Source of the DNA: an uncultured Clostridia bacterium
GTDB lineage: Bacteria > Bacillota > Clostridia > Oscillospirales > Acutalibacteraceae
Assembly (NCBI GenBank): GCA_946183365.1
Contig: CAMHAH010000010.1
Coordinates: 1-64,000, forward strand
Direction: 5' to 3'
DNA length: 64,000 bases
A program made the position numbers and the translations under genes. A model generated the notes under the pieces. That model worked only from the letters and a program-made list of their open reading frames with translations, ran no database searches and was not told the DNA's origin. Positions 61,101 through 64,000 of this stretch are shown here, in pieces. Every line of letters starts with the position of its first letter. The stretch's first letter is position 1.

Positions 61101-64000
61101 ACGTCACGGAAGATCTTCTTCGCGATCGTCTTATCAAGATAGCTGTCGAGCGCTTTCTTCGCGTCGGTCGTGTCGGATTTCTGCATATATTCAAGGATTT
61201 TCTCGGGCGTCGCCTGCTCGGTGATAGCAACGACATAGACCTGCTCAAAGAGAGCCGCCATTACGCCGCTGACATGAGCGATCATCCAGAAGGAATCGGT
61301 GCGCTCGTCACGATCGTACTTAGCGCGCTGGACGTTCAGATACTTCACGAGATACGCGGCTACGTCTGCCTTGTCGGAGGCGGTCAGCGGTTTGAACGCG
61401 CCGGGCGCCTTCTCGTTGGATTTGACGATCGCTTCTTCTATAAGCGTCATCAGCTCCTTGACAAGCTGAGAATCCTTGGTGAGCGGGCCTGTAGAATTAT
61501 CGTTGCGAACCGCTTCATAGGTATGATAGTTGAGTTTGAGGGTAGCGTCGCCGAACGCGCCCATCGCCTTGGTCATTTCATCCTTCTCGTTAGCGAGCTG
61601 GATGAGGTTCATCGTGTTGGTGATGAACTCGGCGTATTTCTGCAGCGGTTCAAACTCATTCGCGAGCTCCAGCCCCTCGTTGCCGAGTACCGCGAGTACC
61701 GCGGAGGTGCCCTGTGTTGAGGCGGTGCCGAGCGCGGTGCTGAAGTTCTTGACCTTATCCTTCAGAGAACGGAAGCTCTCCTTAGCGTCATAAACATCCT
61801 TGACCTTGCTGATGCCGTCCGCCGTCTTGGGGAATATCTTTGCAAGATAGTTGTCGTTGATATCCTCGTCCTCATATGCCGCCTTGACGGCCTCCCACGG
61901 AACATCGAGCTTATGATCCTTGATGTACTTGTCAAAGTCCTGCTCATAATCACCGCGCAGGTGATGATTGAGCATTATATGACCCTTGACGAGACCGACT
62001 GTGACGTCGAGATTACCGACGGCGAGAGCCAGACCGGTAAGGATGTCGGACGCCTTGAGGAGCTTTTTCTGAACATCGTTATAATTGTAATAATCAGACG
62101 TTGCCGCTACCTGGTCGGAAACAGCCTTCATGTACAGGCTGTGTACCGTAGCGAAAGTATCGGCGTACTGTGCCGTTATCTCAACATTGATGTTGACCCA
62201 GTCGCTGACGATACTGTTCAGCTTAGCCTCTGCATCAGCGAGCTTAACGACGCTGACACCCGCCTCTTTAAGCAGCTCTTCATAAACGAACAGGCTGCTG
62301 TTTACTATATTGGCGAGAGATCTGAGCTTTTCATCAAGCTCTGAGAGAGAGGCGGTCAGTTCAGCGTTCACCCGCTTCTGCGGCTTCATGCTGCCCAGTC
62401 CCTCAAGCTGTCTGAGGCTGCCCTCGACCTGGCTCTTCTTGGCGATTCCGGTCTTGATGGCTCCCATGAAGGGCTGGATGCTGCCGATGATGCCGTCGGT
62501 CGCGTCGAAGAACGCGCCGAGCAGCAATGTACCGGTGAACAGCTGATCTACGAGTGATTTCTTGCCGTCGCCGTCATCTTCGCCGTCGGGGAGCTCGGGC
62601 TTCTGCGTCAGGTGTCCGCCCGCGAAGTCGAGAAGGTTAGCCGTGACGGTACCGATATAGGTCAGATACTTCTGAACGCCTACGATGACCTTTGCAGCCT
62701 GCATCATCTTGGCGTTTGTATAAGCGTCCTCTACCCTTGTGCCGAAGTCACCGACGGTAGAGTACATCATGATAGACAGGCTCTCGGAGATCTCATCAAG
62801 GAGCTCGGCGATCCTAGACGGATCGGCTGTGTTATCCTCATGAGCGTCGGGGTCACAGCTTTCGACCGGCTTGCCGCCGATGATGATCTTCGGCTTGAAG
62901 TTCTGCTTAGGCGGTTTGGGAAGGTCGATCGGATGAGGTTTGATGGGATCGGTAGGTTCAGGGTCATGGGGACCGATCGTCTTGATTCTGAAGATAAGGT
63001 AGATACTCTCTCCGGCTTTGATCGAATCGATAACGATCTCCTCGGGCACGGGATCATCCTCCCAGCTCAGGTACCAATTCGCAAGCTCCTGAGCGGATGT
63101 ATCGGCGCCGGGGAAGTCATTCATGCTGCCGGAGGCGAAAGAGGTCAGTCTGTGTCTTTCGCCGTTCAGAGACGGGATCTCGGGCGCGGTCATCCTGATC
63201 TCACCGGAATCTCCCAATCCGGAGTTAGTGAGAACTGTGACCAGATAGGAAACGCCGGATTCATCGTCGAGCGTGAATATCTCTTCATACGAGGTGATAT
63301 CAGCCGGAAGCTCAACATTCTGCATGACGGGCTCGGTAGAGCCGGTATAGGTCCTGCCGTCTCTCTTGAAGCTGTATTCTACCCACGCATAGCTCGTACC
63401 TGCCGATTCTCTGAGCTGATCGGCGATCTTAGACGCCTCGTCGGCGGTCATATAACCGCTGTCGATCAGATAAGTGAACATATCGTTGCTGTAAAGCTGA
63501 GAAAGCGGCTCGAGGTCAAATACAAGACCAAAGCTACCGTTCGCGAGGAGTGTGCCGACGTCGATGCCGTTGCTTGTCGCGAACTTAGCGAGGATCTGCT
63601 GTTCGCTGAGACCCTGCCAGCCCTTGACGCCGACTGCCTTCTCGATCGAAGGCGAAACGTAGAATTCGGAGTTCTTGAGTGCGGCGCCGGGAGCGAGCTT
63701 GCCGTTCTCATCAGGCATCATATCGGAGATAATGACCTTGAACGAAAGCTCATCGATCGTCTCAACGCTGCTCGGGTTCTCAAATCCGACAGTCAGTCTT
63801 GAGTGCTCACCGCTCATGACCATATCCTGCTTGAAGCCGATATCAAAGCCATCGTTCTTCTGCGGGGACTGAGCGGGAGTTGAAGTCGTTCCGGAATTGT
63901 TCAGGAACTTCTTGCTGTATACCTTTGCGTTCGCGTTGGAGCCGGTCGAGAACGCGCCCTCCAAACGCTCGGTGGTATAGATAGTGTTGCTGCTCTCATC
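58199..64000 (-). CDS. Giant secreted dockerin protein (N-terminus outside window)
   Basis: 1933 residues are visible; the frame is still open at the right window edge, so the start lies beyond it. An N-terminal beta-rich region is followed by a proline-rich linker (PHDPEPTDPIKPHPIDLPKP, about 350). A long helical stretch with no recognised domain covers about 390-1210. Then come CARDB/Ig-like beta domains (one with VLVTFRNDGDKTVAVSPSVS near 1240), a carboxypeptidase-regulatory-like domain near 1770 (GTYILSLDDTSERL), and a C-terminal dockerin (GDINGDKEVNDLDLDLLFKY and DINGDGKVNNKDLTRLYQYL). It is probably a large cell-surface or cellulosome-associated component of unknown catalytic function. 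Confidence 0.82.
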   Translation of the reverse strand, partial: DESSNTIYTTERLEGAFSTGSNANAKVYSKKFLNNSGTTSTPAQSPQKNDGFDIGFKQDMVMSGEHSRLTVGFENPSSVETIDELSFKVIISDMMPDENGKLAPGAALKNSEFYVSPSIEKAVGVKGWQGLSEQQILAKFATSNGIDVGTLLANGSFGLVFDLEPLSQLYSNDMFTYLIDSGYMTADEASKIADQLRESAGTSYAWVEYSFKRDGRTYTGSTEPVMQNVELPADITSYEEIFTLDDESGVSYLVTVLTNSGLGDSGEIRMTAPEIPSLNGERHRLTSFASGSMNDFPGADTSAQELANWYLSWEDDPVPEEIVIDSIKAGESIYLIFRIKTIGPHDPEPTDPIKPHPIDLPKPPKQNFKPKIIIGGKPVESCDPDAHEDNTADPSRIAELLDEISESLSIMMYSTVGDFGTRVEDAYTNAKMMQAAKVIVGVQKYLTYIGTVTANLLDFAGGHLTQKPELPDGEDDGDGKKSLVDQLFTGTLLLGAFFDATDGIIGSIQPFMGAIKTGIAKKSQVEGSLRQLEGLGSMKPQKRVNAELTASLSELDEKLRSLANIVNSSLFVYEELLKEAGVSVVKLADAEAKLNSIVSDWVNINVEITAQYADTFATVHSLYMKAVSDQVAATSDYYNYNDVQKKLLKASDILTGLALAVGNLDVTVGLVKGHIMLNHHLRGDYEQDFDKYIKDHKLDVPWEAVKAAYEDEDINDNYLAKIFPKTADGISKVKDVYDAKESFRSLKDKVKNFSTALGTASTQGTSAVLAVLGNEGLELANEFEPLQKYAEFITNTMNLIQLANEKDEMTKAMGAFGDATLKLNYHTYEAVRNDNSTGPLTKDSQLVKELMTLIEEAIVKSNEKAPGAFKPLTASDKADVAAYLVKYLNVQRAKYDRDERTDSFWMIAHVSGVMAALFEQVYVVAITEQATPEKILEYMQKSDTTDAKKALDSYLDKTIAKKIFRDVRKEAAAKIESAKSIVMHYSDKIIKNSSYPAKQIVAYLDELSQKLQAAANIDWLSTRRYKDINLWTVRSESGTMLKIDKNFTMSFRDYIKAMLNTDVINAENSMVVVDYYTAAMYDLIVRSALMVTILSPNAISSSLGASAAATWDSLADQVFTKLDDAWKQRSLLTAMSIAELALNMGSTVMKEAEIANKIYDLIAALDRAVVFDPPLDTELITYSIKDAVIPDNAATGTGTVLVTFRNDGDKTVAVSPSVSIYTSAGMVASANFDTDSILIPAGQSADFIGEFTVSRSVLLDSTGYSAVLSYSASEPETVSIATEQGPFVIHFFAGSERQIAAMRNKVSAGTLVSGWVTGQQTLTGSITVKQGQSLRIFAAAPVNGRLSIELISPSGKKVAAESFINEGDYAIIRNCEAGSYTVKVTTPEGFDNRITVEGAVSSFDKAITAVHAEYETVVNGNNVSEDGKNHGTINFSVSESAGISAGTISAALDFESEKLTASVVGLDDMTLDAGGALNGSFDIKADPDTPAGDYTGTLTVTFDAAVCDPVFLSFASSGYDADHWSVDGNKIIYTAQVKVTVDLTVPDAPDLDITDGEKSGTVLVTGTAPGAAFVILYYEDDFEALDEDGKPFTYTSKSIAAVLEPDADGSFRVIISKPHLSGRISAVSVNSAGGLSDATSDEVEGYTEPDTHTETYADAFTSVQATRIEGRRDVTVTVFGAQSTGLTMTGEIFYRVIDSEPTSDYAVNADLDMTGWINAGAVSSFTVKDVRDGQYIEVLQIASENIYTTDDNGNLTVTGVKHTVLRHGSAAVQIGEIPGYTVSGKLIPDNEKADLNSAVFILTDTADRTVTYTATVEVVDGVTTYSFTDVIAGTYILSLDDTSERLAADSMLITVSDGDISKDIDVVLLKLPGDINGDKEVNDLDLDLLFKYLTDWNVEVDETALDINGDGKVNNKDLTRLYQYLHGSDVEIF

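Noticed and set aside
62612..63802. Plus-strand frame of nearly 400 codons
   Set aside because: Antisense shadow of the giant dockerin gene; the composition has no known domain and the minus frame has a clear dockerin and Ig domains.

Overview
This window is chromosomal DNA of a Gram-positive, Ruminococcus-like member of the Oscillospiraceae with a complete siphovirus-type prophage in the middle. The assignment rests on four dockerin-bearing secreted proteins, one of which also carries a cohesin-like module (cellulosome biology), a secreted GH53 galactanase, a typical Firmicutes translation cluster (rpsL-rpsG-fusA-tuf), strong AGGAGG ribosome sites, and a phage related to those of gut Clostridia. 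No 16S rRNA gene is present, so the species cannot be fixed.

Left host segment (1-15435). A GH53 endo-galactanase with dockerin, a class A penicillin-binding protein, homoserine dehydrogenase and aspartate kinase (threonine/lysine/methionine branch), several small envelope or unknown proteins, then the leftward-transcribed rpsL, rpsG, fusA and tuf genes. Intergenic gaps hold a 96-bp MITE-like element with perfect 12-bp terminal repeats, a 164-bp element with perfect 20-bp inverted arms, a palindromic repeat, and one copy of a candidate structured RNA. A 44-residue Cys/Gly/Asn-rich membrane microprotein sits at 14713.

Prophage (about 15436-46671, 31 kb). It is inserted exactly at the 3' end of the tmRNA gene; a TGGTGG core is present at both ends. 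The left arm is the leftward lysogeny module: serine integrase, a HIRAN/Ltp-repeat membrane protein (candidate superinfection exclusion) and a repressor. A lambda-like switch with two back-to-back consensus promoters and three 19-bp operators separates it from the rightward genes. The early region has a Cro-like protein, a C5 DNA methyltransferase with five internal repeats, a chain of tiny overlapping genes, a transglycosylase, and a C-type-lectin-like protein whose C-terminus looks like the variable region of a diversity-generating retroelement, although no reverse transcriptase is in the window. A HUH replication initiator preceded by a long hairpin and an ArpU-like late regulator follow. 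The late region is a standard HK97-type head and siphovirus tail order with a probable -1 frameshift in the tail chaperone genes, baseplate/fibre proteins, r1t-type holin and CHAP endolysin. The HK97 gp10-type gene is missing from its usual place and lies alone at the extreme right end.

Right host segment (46666-64000). ssrA and smpB (trans-translation) lie next to recR, a YbaB/EbfC protein, dnaX and the SRP RNA, a classical Firmicutes order. Then come a sugar O-acetyltransferase, a lipoprotein with a GT-C type membrane glycosyltransferase, a GH25 lysozyme with dockerin, tRNA-Arg, tRNA-Thr and tRNA-Tyr, two more copies of the candidate structured RNA, and an operon of a giant dockerin protein (start beyond the window) followed by a cohesin-plus-dockerin protein that could act as an adaptor scaffoldin.
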